A stretch of 58,699 nucleotides of DNA from a virus. Below, piece by piece: positions 25,901-34,734 of the stretch; position 1 is the stretch's first letter, and every line of letters starts with the position of its first letter. The DNA is taken from IMG/VR virus record IMGVR_UViG_3300008262_000059, positions 1 to 58,699 of that record, one strand, 5' to 3'. A program made the position numbers and the translations under genes. The notes beneath the pieces were generated by a model. The model was not told the origin of the DNA. It did no database searches and saw only the letters and a program-made list of their open reading frames with translations.

Positions 25901-28900
25901 AGGTCTTGGTCTCGGTCTGGGCCTTCCCGAAATCACGCCGATGAGTCTGATCGACGCGGCGATCAAGCGCGCACAAGGCGTGGTCGAAGGTCAGGGGACC
26001 ATGGTCCTTCAACCTCCGGCTCCGGCGCAAGCTCCGATCCCGACCCCGGCATCTCCGCCTGTCACGGTGGAACCTGTCACCACAAATGTGGTTACGCCCG
26101 CGGCAGCGCCTCTCGCCATCACTGTCACAAGCCGGAAGCGCATCAACCTCGGACCTGTTGAGGGGACGATCACGCGCATCACATTCTCTGACGGCACGGC
26201 TGTCGATATTCAGCGCATGGATAGCGCAAGCACGATGGGTCTGCCGGGATGGCATGACATTAACAAGAGTGTGACAGGAAACTCCTACCTTGGTGACACC
26301 GAGAAGGACGCAATCGCACGTCTGCTCGAACAGAAGAACGCGCAGAAGTTTGTGCCGAAGGCTGCTCCTGTGGGCGTGCTTCCCACACCGGAGCCCACGG
26401 ACCTTGGACCTTCGAACAAGCCGGTTATCGTCGGTGATGTGCCGCAGTCTGTGAAGGACAGCACAAGGATTACATATCTCGGCGGGGCGAAAGAGTTCTT
26501 CGATAGAGAACTCCCCGGCATTGACGGGGTTATTCTGGAAACGGCTTACCGCCTGTATCCGGGGACGGATATTAGTTTTGGGTTAGAGGGCATAACTGGT
26601 TACGGAAACGCACGGGTATCTGGCGGCGAAGGCAGAAGAGTCGTCATACGTGTCAGCCCCTCAAACCTGAAGATGACCTTCGGCAAGGCTGGTGGAGACT
26701 ACCGGACCAAAATACTGCACACTGTGTTCCACGAAATGTCTCATCCGATTGAGTATTTCTGGATCAACAACGCTCCTCGTGACACGCAGATTGCAATTCT
26801 TGAGCAGTTCAAAAAAGAACGCAGTGGAACTGCGGCACAGAGGGCTGGTCTTATACGCTATGTCCTAGAGCAGCAGTCTGACCGTAGCGATCTCGACACG
26901 TTCAAGCAGAGGCTATTAAAGACTTTTGGTCTTACGGAGCAAGAGTTCAATAAGCTTCTTGGGACAAAGCGCGACGTTGGTGCTGGGTCCACGGACATTT
27001 ATCGTGAGGGTCTTAGCACCAAGTACTACAGGAGCTACTCCGAGTGGGTGGCTGAGAAGGGCGCGCAATGGCTATCGAAGGAGCTTGAAGGCAGGCTCCC
27101 GAAGAATGTTTTCGAGAAGTTCCAAAAGGAAATCCTCGGCAAGCTTCGCACGATCTATGAGACGGTGGCTAGAGTTCTTGGTATCCCGACAAGCACGGGA
27201 GCTTTTGAGAAGCTTTTGTCCGATGTTTGGGGGACCAAGACAGTTACTCCGCGTGGGTTAGTTGATGGGGTCGTCTCTAAAAGGGAAAAGACAGACCGTA
27301 TCTCCGATGCGGGGATGGTCGCTTACGAAGAAACAGTTGATGGGAACAACGGCCCGCTGAACAGGCTTCCGGGCGCTGACACCGCACGCCTGAACTCCGA
27401 GAGATTTACGAAGCTAACCAACAAGGTCCGCGAGTTCTTCGACCCCCGCTTCACCATTGACAGCTACCCGATCCTGTCGGAGTTCCGAAACCTGCTGTTC
27501 GGCAAGATCGGGATGTCTACGCAGCGCGCCCGCGATCTTTCCAACACGATCTCGAACGGTACGCCGGAGGTCCAGACTCAGGTCTATAATTACCTGACGA
27601 CGCGAGATGCTAACCCGAGCATGATTGCGGACGAGAAGATCCGCGCAGCTGCCGTTCAGGTGAAACAGGAGATCAACCGCACCGCACAGGAGATGGTTGA
27701 TAAAGGTCTTCTGTCACAGGAAAGCATGGACAAGTACTACGACAGATACCTGCCTCGTATGTACCTGTACTACGAAGCCACTGGTCGCGGCATCAAGAGC
27801 CCGAACATGGGCATCAGCGCGCGTGAGTATCTGAAGCTTCGTGATGAGCAGCTTTCTGAGGAAGAACGCAAGCTGCTTGGCGAAATCAAAAACCCTGCCT
27901 TCCTGTCCTACGTCGCCCTGTCTCGTCCCCAAAAGGACTTGGCGATGATGGAGTACTTCCAGCAGGTCAGGGATCAAACGGGCGTCAACTGGATTGCGCC
28001 AAACTCCCTCGTCGAGTTCAACGGCGAGATGGTGACGCCTTACTGGCTTATGTCAGAGGCGAACATCATGGATGAGATCGCCACGCTGACAGAGCAGACT
28101 GACCCGGAAGCCGCGAAGATGATGCGTGATCGCGCCGACGAGATGCGTCGTGTTGCGGCTCCGGCGATCTCCCGCGAGCAGGCCATCCAGATCCCGGAAA
28201 CGTACCGGCGTCTTCCTGACAGCCCGCGTTATGGCGCGCTTCGTGGGGCCATCATTCAGAAAGGCATCTACGACGACATCGTTGGGACAATGGTGGCTAT
28301 TCCGATCAGCGATAAGCCGTTCGTCCAAGCCCTCCTTGGCGACGAGCAGAGTTTGGTCGTAAAAGCGAACCAGATATGGAAGATGTCGAAGATCACGTTG
28401 AACGTGCCTTCGCAAATCCGTAACGCCATCTCCAACGCCATCGCCATGAACGTGTTTGGCGGTATCCCGCTGCACCGCATCGCCCCCCTTCTCGCCCGCG
28501 CGTCCAAGGAAGTCTCGCAAGACGGACAGTACTGGCAGGAGGCGCAGAAGTACGGCATCACTGGCGGCACCATGTCGGCTGCGGAAATGATTAAGATCCG
28601 CACGGAACTGGAACAGTATCTCCGTAAGGGTGGTGGGGACGGTATCTTCGGAGCGTTCGCTGCTGCGCGTATCGCGGCAGGCAAGGCAATCGGTGCAGCG
28701 TCTGACACGTATCAGGCCGTCGAAGTCCGCTTCAAGATGGCGATGTTTATCCACGGTCGTGAGAAGGGCCTGACCCCCTCGCAGGCCGTCGATGCGGCGA
28801 ACGACGCGCTGTTTGACTACACGCTTGTGAACCCGAACATTCGCTGGCTGCGTAATTCACCTATTGGCCTGCCGTTTGTCACCTACTATTACAAGGCGCT

Positions 28901-29750
28901 GCCGAAGCTGATCGAGACGGCGTACAAGCATCCGATGCGATTTGCTCCGTACGTCGCCCTGATGTACGCCATCCCGCAGATGACGATGCTTGCCCTCGAC
29001 ATTGACGATGATGACTACGAGTCGCTTCGCAAGTCCCTGCCGGAGTACATCCGTAACAAGGGCTCGCTGTTCATCCTTCCCTACAAGGATGAGAATGGTC
29101 GCTGGCAGTACATCGACACCAGCTACTTCTTCCCGTGGGCCGCGTTCACCGATCCGATTGTTCAGGCGATCTATCGTCAGGACCCTGCGGGTGGGCTGAA
29201 GGAAGCCGCCAAGCTCATCACGCCCTCTGGTCCCGTTGTTACGGCGCTCGCGGGTATCACCACGGGCCGCGATCCTTTCACTGACAAGGAGATCGTCGAT
29301 CCGAGGCAGACGCCCCAGAACAAGGCGCTCGCTCTCGTGTCGTACGTCTGGAACCAAGCCATGCCGTCGATGCTGGCGATTGATATGGTCAACCCGCAGA
29401 ACGCATCGGGCGCTATCCCGCGCCTGTATAACGACGCGTTTGGCTCGGGAACGGGTCTCGACAAACGCGGCCAGCCGAAGCCGGAGTTTCTTGCTGACGC
29501 GGCTCGCCTGTTCGGCGCAAACATCAGCCCGCTCGAACCCGCAACAGCGCGCGCCCTAAACATCAACCATCAGCTTGCAAAGATCCGCGCGTCCGAGAGC
29601 CTCCGCTCGCAGGTCGCCAAGGACCAGAGCCTCACGCCCGCAGCGCGCCAGCGTGAGATCGCAAGCCTGAACGAGAAAATCCGCGAGGACTACAAGAAGC
29701 TGCAAGAGTACGCGACCGAGACAAGCCGAGCTACAGCTTTGAAGAAGTAA
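22968..29750 (+). CDS. Giant polyvalent internal virion protein
   Basis: 2,260 residues, AAGGA before ATG 22968. In order: a hydrophobic, Gly/Ala-rich N-terminal region (1-320); a Pro/Ala linker (to about 460); a second linker near 560-625; a DdrB-like ParB-superfamily domain (about 630-800: DPALQPRDRTRTGSDIQIAD, NMNVESGNGRIMALRRIYES); a zinc-protease motif HEMSH at 1255-1259 (VFHEMSHPIEYF); then a long helical C-terminal part with NPNIRWLRNSPIGLPFVTYY and a membrane-like stretch near 1985, as in large polyvalent proteins. These are packed in the head and injected with DNA. Activities are inferred from motifs. Confidence 0.75.
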   Translation: MPVYEVQAPDGTVLQIEGPEGASQESILSYAKNVAYPAFLAEKQKPEPQQSVLRQVADVPLKIGAGAVSGVRMIADAFGAGSAVSENLKGAEGYIESLLSAQSKKDSAEIARIMDDAKDKGVYDQVVAAVNALKVAPIDLVAQGLGTMAPTIIGGLALRVGAPAVGVLMGAGTIKGAIYDETKKVLMEKGVSPGLADEIAQEAQSYDGKNIDQILIGAGLGVADALTGASRILTNVARQAAGKAVAEGVVKEIGRNLPSRLVRGAAGEAPLEALQGGQEQLAQNLAIQREGFERPTFQGVAGQAALEGLVGGITGGAARGAFGRRPGELPPVLPPVRPGEEPSPAPAVPPATPGLTPPSPPGTPPGAAAAAGALQTPASIQNVLSVTGGAVPATLQGSVQLAQQPTLPAPGPTTIQIPTPPPISVPGTLGTTLAPTSVTGGLEPTIRPLEPVTTPPALQLPTLPRDLAGAKPRFSRIPLSFASDIDKALYITAQQTKSPRDADYRKWLTSLGYNQSDITRLGNQVRNRIKNLVGQAPGAEVVPIPTFAALPAAGAARTRAAAPLLAVPPAAAPTPAPAPTPAVSPLAAALTPVPAPAVAPPAPAAAPAPTPSRALALAFQRTPEQHRFKFVKTGVQSIPEIETAPLIVELSSVISSEVPGYDPALQPRDRTRTGSDIQIADIISKFDPQLLTFDLSTKRGAPIVNENMNVESGNGRIMALRRIYESQPALAEAYKAELTRLGFDISGMSNPVLIQRRGTPLTPEETQAYVGAANTPDVMQMSAAELAKEDAKKITVEMLDRIPEGRDYTSQRFVVDFLRKLPANELNTMLNAKGELSPDGERRIRNAVFAKAFGDSQAIARIAESTDDNIRSISNALIDNLVNFAKLRLSIENGRTDPGFSTDPLIDAINRISQMRNTGTTLENYLSQVDAFNPIPPMTEKFMRLFYSERARALGRAKISDGLGFYAREALKVTPPDEGLGLGLGLPEITPMSLIDAAIKRAQGVVEGQGTMVLQPPAPAQAPIPTPASPPVTVEPVTTNVVTPAAAPLAITVTSRKRINLGPVEGTITRITFSDGTAVDIQRMDSASTMGLPGWHDINKSVTGNSYLGDTEKDAIARLLEQKNAQKFVPKAAPVGVLPTPEPTDLGPSNKPVIVGDVPQSVKDSTRITYLGGAKEFFDRELPGIDGVILETAYRLYPGTDISFGLEGITGYGNARVSGGEGRRVVIRVSPSNLKMTFGKAGGDYRTKILHTVFHEMSHPIEYFWINNAPRDTQIAILEQFKKERSGTAAQRAGLIRYVLEQQSDRSDLDTFKQRLLKTFGLTEQEFNKLLGTKRDVGAGSTDIYREGLSTKYYRSYSEWVAEKGAQWLSKELEGRLPKNVFEKFQKEILGKLRTIYETVARVLGIPTSTGAFEKLLSDVWGTKTVTPRGLVDGVVSKREKTDRISDAGMVAYEETVDGNNGPLNRLPGADTARLNSERFTKLTNKVREFFDPRFTIDSYPILSEFRNLLFGKIGMSTQRARDLSNTISNGTPEVQTQVYNYLTTRDANPSMIADEKIRAAAVQVKQEINRTAQEMVDKGLLSQESMDKYYDRYLPRMYLYYEATGRGIKSPNMGISAREYLKLRDEQLSEEERKLLGEIKNPAFLSYVALSRPQKDLAMMEYFQQVRDQTGVNWIAPNSLVEFNGEMVTPYWLMSEANIMDEIATLTEQTDPEAAKMMRDRADEMRRVAAPAISREQAIQIPETYRRLPDSPRYGALRGAIIQKGIYDDIVGTMVAIPISDKPFVQALLGDEQSLVVKANQIWKMSKITLNVPSQIRNAISNAIAMNVFGGIPLHRIAPLLARASKEVSQDGQYWQEAQKYGITGGTMSAAEMIKIRTELEQYLRKGGGDGIFGAFAAARIAAGKAIGAASDTYQAVEVRFKMAMFIHGREKGLTPSQAVDAANDALFDYTLVNPNIRWLRNSPIGLPFVTYYYKALPKLIETAYKHPMRFAPYVALMYAIPQMTMLALDIDDDDYESLRKSLPEYIRNKGSLFILPYKDENGRWQYIDTSYFFPWAAFTDPIVQAIYRQDPAGGLKEAAKLITPSGPVVTALAGITTGRDPFTDKEIVDPRQTPQNKALALVSYVWNQAMPSMLAIDMVNPQNASGAIPRLYNDAFGSGTGLDKRGQPKPEFLADAARLFGANISPLEPATARALNINHQLAKIRASESLRSQVAKDQSLTPAARQREIASLNEKIREDYKKLQEYATETSRATALKK

Positions 29751-29753
29751 GGG

Positions 29754-29850
29754 TTGTCAGAAGTTCGGAAAGCAAGGCTTTCTGGGTTTCTGACAATCCG
29801 GGTGCAGTTTGTCGTCATCCTAAAAAGCAAGGCTTTCTGGAAATCTGACA
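29754..29850. terminator. Repeated hairpin between convergent genes
   Basis: Inner stem GAAAGC-AAG-GCTTTC (29768-29782) is enclosed by outer arms TTGTCAGA (29754-29761) and TCTGACAA (29789-29796). The core AAAGCAAGGCTTTCTGG returns at 29824-29840, followed by another TCTGACAA. It lies between the giant virion gene and the helicase gene, which converge, so a two-way transcription stop is likely although no long T run is present. Confidence 0.6.
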
Positions 29851-29851
29851 A

Positions 29852-31306
29852 TCAGATCAGCCACTCTTTGTACCCCTCCGAAAGCACCTCGCTCGCGATG
29901 TTGATCTTGTCGCGCAGCGCCTTCAGAACCTTCTCCTCGACCGTGTTCTCCGTAACGAGGTCGATGTAGGTCACGTTGTTCTTCTGCCCGATCCGGTGAG
30001 CGCGGTCCTCGGACTGGATGCGGACCTCCAGATCGAAGCTGTTCGAGTAGTAGATGACCGTCGAGGCTTCTGTCAGGGTCAAGCCGTACCCGCCAGTCCG
30101 AGACTGTCCGACAAAGAACCGCAACGGATGATCCGGGTCTTGGAAGCTCAAGACGATGGTCTGTCGAACGTCGGGGTGGGTGCTGCCCGCATACACAGCC
30201 ACGGACTCCTGACCGTACCGTTCAGCTATCGCTTTCTCGATGGCCTTCAAATCTTCGACGAAGACGCCCCAGATGATGACCTTTCCTGTCACCTCCTCCA
30301 AGACTTCCATGAGTTCTGACAGCTTGTTCGTTGACAGCCTCTCAATCTGTCCGTCGTCCGATCTGACAAACCCGGAGCAAATCTGCTGAAGCCGAAGCAT
30401 CTGTGTCAGAACATTCTGAGCTGTCACGAGACCCCCATCCTTTTCCAGAAGGGTGACAGCGTTATCCTTCATCTGCTTGTACGCGACAGCCTGCTCGTCC
30501 GTAAGCTCGACATTACGACGGATGTAGAGCTTATCGGGAAGATCAAGGCAGTCCTTCTTCAGAATGCGGTACGAAAAGGCGTCAAGCTTCGAGGAAAGCT
30601 CGTCGAGGTTCTGGTATCCGACGACCTGATTGAAGCTGTGCGATCCAAGGGTGCGGCGCACGATCCTCGCGTACCGGCCCTGAAAAGAGTAGAACGATCC
30701 GTGCCCCAACATGAATGGCCCGAGGAACGCGCACTGACTATATAGGTCCATAGGAGACTGGGTGATCGGAGAGCCGGTCATCACGCGACGGTACGCGGCC
30801 CTCGATCCAATGTTAATGATGTTCTTCGTTCGCTTCGCTTTCGGGTTCTTGATCGTGGTGCTTTCGTCCACCGCCACCAGAGCCCGATGGCTTGAGACAA
30901 ACTCCAAAGCGTAGTTGGTTCCTTTCACCGTGGACAGAGCCTCGATGTTCATCACCATTATTTTTAACCGCCAGTCATCTTTAAAAGCACTGTGTAAGTG
31001 ATCGAGAACTTTTTTACTGTTTGAAGGAGACCACGCAAAAATGTCAGTCTCTTTAAGAACATTATCCGGAAGGTGCTTGAGAAGCTCCGTCTTCTCCCAG
31101 TTCTTGTAGACGCCCTTGGGCGCAACGATCATCGCAGCCGTGATCTTGCCCTCAAGAAACAGCGCGCCAATCGTGTCGATCAGGATCTTCGACTTGCCTG
31201 TCCCCATTTCACAGAACAGAGCGTACTCACCGCGATCCCATGAACGATCTAAAGCCTCTTGCTGATGAGCGAACGGTTCCATTCTTGACTGATAGTTCAT
31301 AACCAT
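29852..31306 (-). CDS. SNF2-type DEAD/DEAH helicase
   Basis: 484 residues from ATG 31306, chosen because GAGGAGGT lies five bases upstream; a longer reading to 31336 lacks a ribosome site. Motifs: Walker A MGTGKS (34-39), VDEST as DEAH-like box (146-150), TGSPI motif III, VIIWGVFVEDLKAIE, and the diagnostic SNF2 motif VI QSEDRAHRIGQ near the end. Superfamily 2 enzymes of this kind translocate on duplex DNA and are encoded by many phages for replication or recombination. It is transcribed leftwards, away from the replication operon, from its own promoter. Confidence 0.85.
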   Translation of the reverse strand: MVMNYQSRMEPFAHQQEALDRSWDRGEYALFCEMGTGKSKILIDTIGALFLEGKITAAMIVAPKGVYKNWEKTELLKHLPDNVLKETDIFAWSPSNSKKVLDHLHSAFKDDWRLKIMVMNIEALSTVKGTNYALEFVSSHRALVAVDESTTIKNPKAKRTKNIINIGSRAAYRRVMTGSPITQSPMDLYSQCAFLGPFMLGHGSFYSFQGRYARIVRRTLGSHSFNQVVGYQNLDELSSKLDAFSYRILKKDCLDLPDKLYIRRNVELTDEQAVAYKQMKDNAVTLLEKDGGLVTAQNVLTQMLRLQQICSGFVRSDDGQIERLSTNKLSELMEVLEEVTGKVIIWGVFVEDLKAIEKAIAERYGQESVAVYAGSTHPDVRQTIVLSFQDPDHPLRFFVGQSRTGGYGLTLTEASTVIYYSNSFDLEVRIQSEDRAHRIGQKNNVTYIDLVTENTVEEKVLKALRDKINIASEVLSEGYKEWLI

Positions 31307-31326
31307 GATGACCTCCTCGTTGAGCA

Positions 31327-31355
31327 ATACTAACATCCCACAAACTAAATATCAA
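31327..31355 (-). promoter_or_regulatory. Sigma70-like promoter for the helicase gene
   Basis: Reading leftward: TTGATA (31355-31350), 17-bp spacer, TAGTAT (31332-31327). Four of six -35 and four of six -10 bases match. The -10 ends 21 bp before the helicase ATG, with GAGGAGGT between. Confidence 0.6.
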
Positions 31356-31360
31356 CACCA

Positions 31361-31389
31361 TTGACGTGGGCGTTCATAAGTGATAGGGT
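31361..31389 (+). promoter_or_regulatory. Sigma70-like promoter for the replication operon
   Basis: TTGACG (31361-31366), 17-bp spacer, TAGGGT (31384-31389), back to back with the helicase promoter. The first gene starts at 31414 after GGGAGAAC. The -35 is strong (five of six), the -10 weak (three of six), so an activator may be needed. Confidence 0.5.
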
Positions 31390-31413
31390 GATTCGTTAAC
31401 GGGAGAACTCCGA

Positions 31414-31728
31414 ATGACAGTCTACGTAACCCAAGAACTGAAAGGTCGAGACTTATCCAGCGCACTCAGCTTTGGGGAACTACAGGTTGTAGTTCCTGCA
31501 TCCATGGATGTCACTAATAGTAATATGAACGCCATTATCGACCTTGCTTGGACGGTATTGGACGAGTTCGACTGCGAGAAAGATTACGTCCTTCTCTCTG
31601 GCGATCCGGTGATTATTGCGACGGTGTGCGCCATAGCGGCAGAAGCGATCTCATTTAACCAACACCTACGGGTTCTGCGCTGGGACAGGCTTGACGAAAA
31701 GTACATTCAATTCGACCTGAACTTGTAA
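31414..31728 (+). CDS. First gene of replication operon, unknown (104 aa)
   Basis: ATG 31414 after GGGAGAAC. The peptide has alternating strands and helices: KGRDLSSALSFGELQVVVPA, IDLAWTVLDEFDCEKDYVLL, SGDPVIIATVCAIAAEA and LRVLRWDRLDEKYIQFDLN. Such a compact alpha/beta pattern is frequent in small phage proteins that open early operons; its role is not known. It could be a regulator of host functions, but nothing proves it. Confidence 0.7.
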   Translation: MTVYVTQELKGRDLSSALSFGELQVVVPASMDVTNSNMNAIIDLAWTVLDEFDCEKDYVLLSGDPVIIATVCAIAAEAISFNQHLRVLRWDRLDEKYIQFDLNL

Positions 31729-31742
31729 GAAAGGACTACAAG

Positions 31743-32303
31743 ATGGCGTTTAACTTTGAAGATCTAGAAGGCGTAGCTTCCGACCTACAGCAGATAGACG
31801 AGAGCGGTCTGTCGAAAGTTGCGTCCCTCGTGCGGAAACAGCTTGCACTCGAAGCACGAATCACGGACCTTGAAGCAGAACTCAAAGCTGCCAAAGCGCA
31901 GCTGGACTCAATATCGGGGGACTTGCTTCCTGCGGCTCTATCAGAACATGGGCTGTCACAGCTGAAGATGGCGGACGGGAGCGAGGTAAGCGTGTCTCGT
32001 TACTACGCTGCCTCTATCCCCAAAGACAGGGCAGAAGAAGCGTTTGCGTGGTTGCAAGAGAACGACTTTGCAGACATCGTGAAGAACCAGATCAGCACGT
32101 CGTTCGGTAGAAACGAGTCCAACCGCGCCAATGATCTGTTTCATAAGTTGGAACAAGAGGGGTATGCCCCCTCCCAAAAGCAGTGGGTGGAGCCAATGAC
32201 GCTCAAGGCTTTTGTCAAAGAGCAGGTGGAAGCGGGAAGAGAAATACCGTCAGACCTGTTCGGCATCTTCATTGGTGAAAAAGCGAAAATCCGGAGAAAG
32301 TAA
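31743..32303 (+). CDS. Phage protein with N-terminal coiled coil (186 aa)
   Basis: AAAGGA site upstream. A coiled coil (RKQLALEARITDLEAELKAA) is followed by LLPAALSEHGLSQLKMADGS and a C-terminal domain with EEAFAWLQENDFADIVKNQI and MTLKAFVKEQVEAGREIPSD. Proteins of this build are common next to phage single-stranded-DNA-binding-like genes and resemble Gam- or recombination-associated proteins in architecture only. It ends just before the SSB-like gene (TAA then ATG), so the two are coupled and may interact. Confidence 0.65.
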   Translation: MAFNFEDLEGVASDLQQIDESGLSKVASLVRKQLALEARITDLEAELKAAKAQLDSISGDLLPAALSEHGLSQLKMADGSEVSVSRYYAASIPKDRAEEAFAWLQENDFADIVKNQISTSFGRNESNRANDLFHKLEQEGYAPSQKQWVEPMTLKAFVKEQVEAGREIPSDLFGIFIGEKAKIRRK

Positions 32304-33128
32304 ATGGCTAACGCAGTTGCAAAGAAAGAAGCAGCTTCAAAGGAAGTGGCGGTGTACGACACCAGCGTGTTCGAGCAGTTCGCCAACGCAGGCATGGAGG
32401 ATGTCCGCTCAGAGGATATGTCCGTACCATTCCTGCGTATCCTCGCGCAGCTGTCACCGCAGGTGAACAAGCGTGATGGTGCGTACGTCAACGGCGCAGA
32501 AGCGGGCATGATCTACAACACCGTGGCGAACGAAGTGTACAGCGGAGAAGATGGCGTGACCGTCATCCCCTGCTACTACAGCCGTCGCTACGTTGAGTGG
32601 AAGCCGCGCGAAAAAGGTGGCGGCTACGTCGCCAGCTACAACGCCGATGATCCTATCGTCTCGAAGTCCTATCGTGACGACAAGGGCAACGACATCCTGC
32701 CGAACGGAAACCTGTTGACCAACACGGCGCAGTTCTTCGTTCTTATGATGCACCCCGACCTCGGCCCGCAGCGGTGCCTCATCACCATGAGCAGCACGCA
32801 GCTGAAGAAGGCCCGCAAGTGGCTGACGCAGATGCAGTCCTTGCAGGCCAAGGGCAAGAACGGAATGTTCACGCTGCCCATGATGAGCCACAAGTATCGT
32901 CTTCGCACTGTCGAGGAGCGTAACGACAAGGGCTCGTGGTTCGGTTGGGACATCACGCGCGAAGGTCCGCTCGACATGGCTGACGAAGCAGACCTGTTCG
33001 AGATGGCGCTGAACTTCGCCAAGTCCATCAAGGCTGGCGAAGTGAAGGTGAAGGAAGAGATGGGCGAGGAGAGCTTTGGTAAGAGTTCCAATGCTCGTCC
33101 TGTGGACGACGACAACGTGCCTTTCTGA
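32304..33128 (+). CDS. Putative single-stranded DNA-binding protein
   Basis: 274 residues, GGAGAAAG before ATG 32304. The middle has a beta-rich domain (GVTVIPCYYSRRYVEWKPRE, QFFVLMMHPDLGPQRCLITM) and the C-terminus ends in DDDNVPF. That acidic tail copies the DDDIPF tip of bacterial SSB, which recruits partner proteins. The main domain is not a clear OB fold by eye, so this is an SSB analogue by tail and by neighbours (primase, helicases, polymerase). Recombination-mediator role is an alternative. Confidence 0.55.
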   Translation: MANAVAKKEAASKEVAVYDTSVFEQFANAGMEDVRSEDMSVPFLRILAQLSPQVNKRDGAYVNGAEAGMIYNTVANEVYSGEDGVTVIPCYYSRRYVEWKPREKGGGYVASYNADDPIVSKSYRDDKGNDILPNGNLLTNTAQFFVLMMHPDLGPQRCLITMSSTQLKKARKWLTQMQSLQAKGKNGMFTLPMMSHKYRLRTVEERNDKGSWFGWDITREGPLDMADEADLFEMALNFAKSIKAGEVKVKEEMGEESFGKSSNARPVDDDNVPF

Positions 33129-33149
33129 TAGGGCGTAAGGTCTATCCTC

Positions 33150-33180
33150 GGGGCGCTTGATCTAACGGGTCGAGCGCCCC
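33150..33180 (+). terminator. GC-rich hairpin after SSB-like gene
   Basis: GGGGCGCT (33150-33157) pairs with AGCGCCCC (33173-33180) across a 15-base loop. There is no T run, so it may attenuate or protect the mRNA end rather than fully stop transcription before the primase gene. Confidence 0.5.
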
Positions 33181-33207
33181 ATTCCCTGTCACTTCGGAGT
33201 CTTAGAA

Positions 33208-34734
33208 ATGGACTTGGCACGGCGGTTTTTTGACCTCTTCAGAGGTAACGACCGAGCGCATGGAACTTTCAGCGTTCAAACCGACAGAGAGCGGGATGGG
33301 AAGAAACAAGGTGTAGCGCGCGTTCTCAAAGAAACAACGACCACTGACCATTGGGCCGCGCACATATCCGGCACGCAGGGTCTTGGCATCATCCCCATCA
33401 AGGACAACAACAGCTGTCACTGGGGCGCTATCGACATCGACGTTTACAACCTCGATCACAAGGTCCTGATCTCGAAGATCAAGACGCTGAACATCCCCGG
33501 CATCGTCTGCCGCAGCAAGTCTGGCGGCGCGCACCTGTTTTTCTTTTTCAAGGAGGAGCTTCCGGCCTCGGTCCTCCAACCAAAGCTGCGCGACATCGCG
33601 TCAGTCCTCGGCTATGCGGGGTCGGAGATATTCCCAAAGCAGACGGAGATTCTTGTCGAGCGCGGGGACACCGGCAACTTCCTGAACATGCCCTACTTCA
33701 TGGGCGAGGACACGACGCGGTACGGGTTCAATCGTGATGGCGTGTCGCTTGGAATGTCAGAGTTCCTCGACTACGCGGAGAGTATGCTCCTCGACCTTGA
33801 TCCTTTCCTCGATGTCCAGACGAACACCGTCAAGGACGAGACAGTCCTTCCCAACGGACCCCCATGTCTCCAGCATCTTTGCTCAGAAGGGTTCGGAGAG
33901 GGGAGCAGGAACAACGCCCTGTTCAGCCTCGGCGTCTATGCGCGTCTGTCAGACAAGCAGAACTGGGAAAACCTGATACAGAAATATAACATGGACTACA
34001 TGAAGCCGCCGCTGCCAGCGAATGAGGTGGCGACGATCATCAAGCAGCTTCAAAAGAAAGAGTACTACTACAAGTGCGAGGACCAACCCCTCGTCAACTT
34101 CTGCAACAAAAGCCTGTGCATGACGCGCAAGTACGGCGTCGGCCCCGGCGAGTTGAACAACGAGCTATCGAGCCTGACAAAGATCGACGGCGATCCGCCG
34201 ATATGGTTGCTCAACGTCGATGGCAGTCGCGTCGAACTAAGCACAGAAGCCCTTGTCTCCCAGCTAGTTTTTCAACGCGAGTGCGTGGCGCAGGTGAACA
34301 AGTATCCTGTCGGCATGAGCGCAAAAGCGTGGCAGGCTCGGATGCAGGTGCTTCTCAACAATCTCACCATCATCGAGGTCCCGCCGGACGCGACCCTCAA
34401 GGGAGCCTTCGAAGACCTGCTGTTCTCGTTCTGCTGCGACCGAGCCAAGGGCACCGAACGCGAGGACATTCTGCAAGGCATCGCCGTCTGGATGAAAGGT
34501 CGCGTCTACTTCCAGATCAAGGACGTGATGAAGCATCTGCTGGTGAACGACTTCAAGACCTACACGTCGAACCGGATCGCGCTGCGTGTGAAGGAGTTGG
34601 GTGCGGAGAAGATGTTCTGGCAGGTCAAGGGGAAGGGTGTCCACGTCTGGGGCTTTCCAGAGGAGTTCTTCGGCAGCGCGAGTTCTGTCAACCTCGACCT
34701 GCCCGAACGCAAGCGCCGGGACGACATCCTATGA
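33208..34734 (+). CDS. AEP-type DNA primase
   Basis: 508 residues with archaeo-eukaryotic primase motifs: CHWGAIDIDVY (metal-binding Asp76, Asp78) and RSKSGGAHLFFFF (SxGxH-type, His109), followed by helix-rich regions GEGSRNNALFSLGVYARLSD, typical of primase C-terminal domains, and a Cys group CxnNFCNKSLCMTRKYG that may bind zinc. It probably lays primers for the family A polymerase. It overlaps the UvrD-like helicase gene by four bases (ATGA). The last 120 residues have no clear family. Confidence 0.8.
   Translation: MDLARRFFDLFRGNDRAHGTFSVQTDRERDGKKQGVARVLKETTTTDHWAAHISGTQGLGIIPIKDNNSCHWGAIDIDVYNLDHKVLISKIKTLNIPGIVCRSKSGGAHLFFFFKEELPASVLQPKLRDIASVLGYAGSEIFPKQTEILVERGDTGNFLNMPYFMGEDTTRYGFNRDGVSLGMSEFLDYAESMLLDLDPFLDVQTNTVKDETVLPNGPPCLQHLCSEGFGEGSRNNALFSLGVYARLSDKQNWENLIQKYNMDYMKPPLPANEVATIIKQLQKKEYYYKCEDQPLVNFCNKSLCMTRKYGVGPGELNNELSSLTKIDGDPPIWLLNVDGSRVELSTEALVSQLVFQRECVAQVNKYPVGMSAKAWQARMQVLLNNLTIIEVPPDATLKGAFEDLLFSFCCDRAKGTEREDILQGIAVWMKGRVYFQIKDVMKHLLVNDFKTYTSNRIALRVKELGAEKMFWQVKGKGVHVWGFPEEFFGSASSVNLDLPERKRRDDIL

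Noticed and set aside
34074-34730. Upstream extension of the UvrD-like helicase reading
   Set aside because: It lies inside the primase gene in another frame and reads as Arg/Gln-rich noise; ATG 34731 gives the proper start directly before the Walker A motif.
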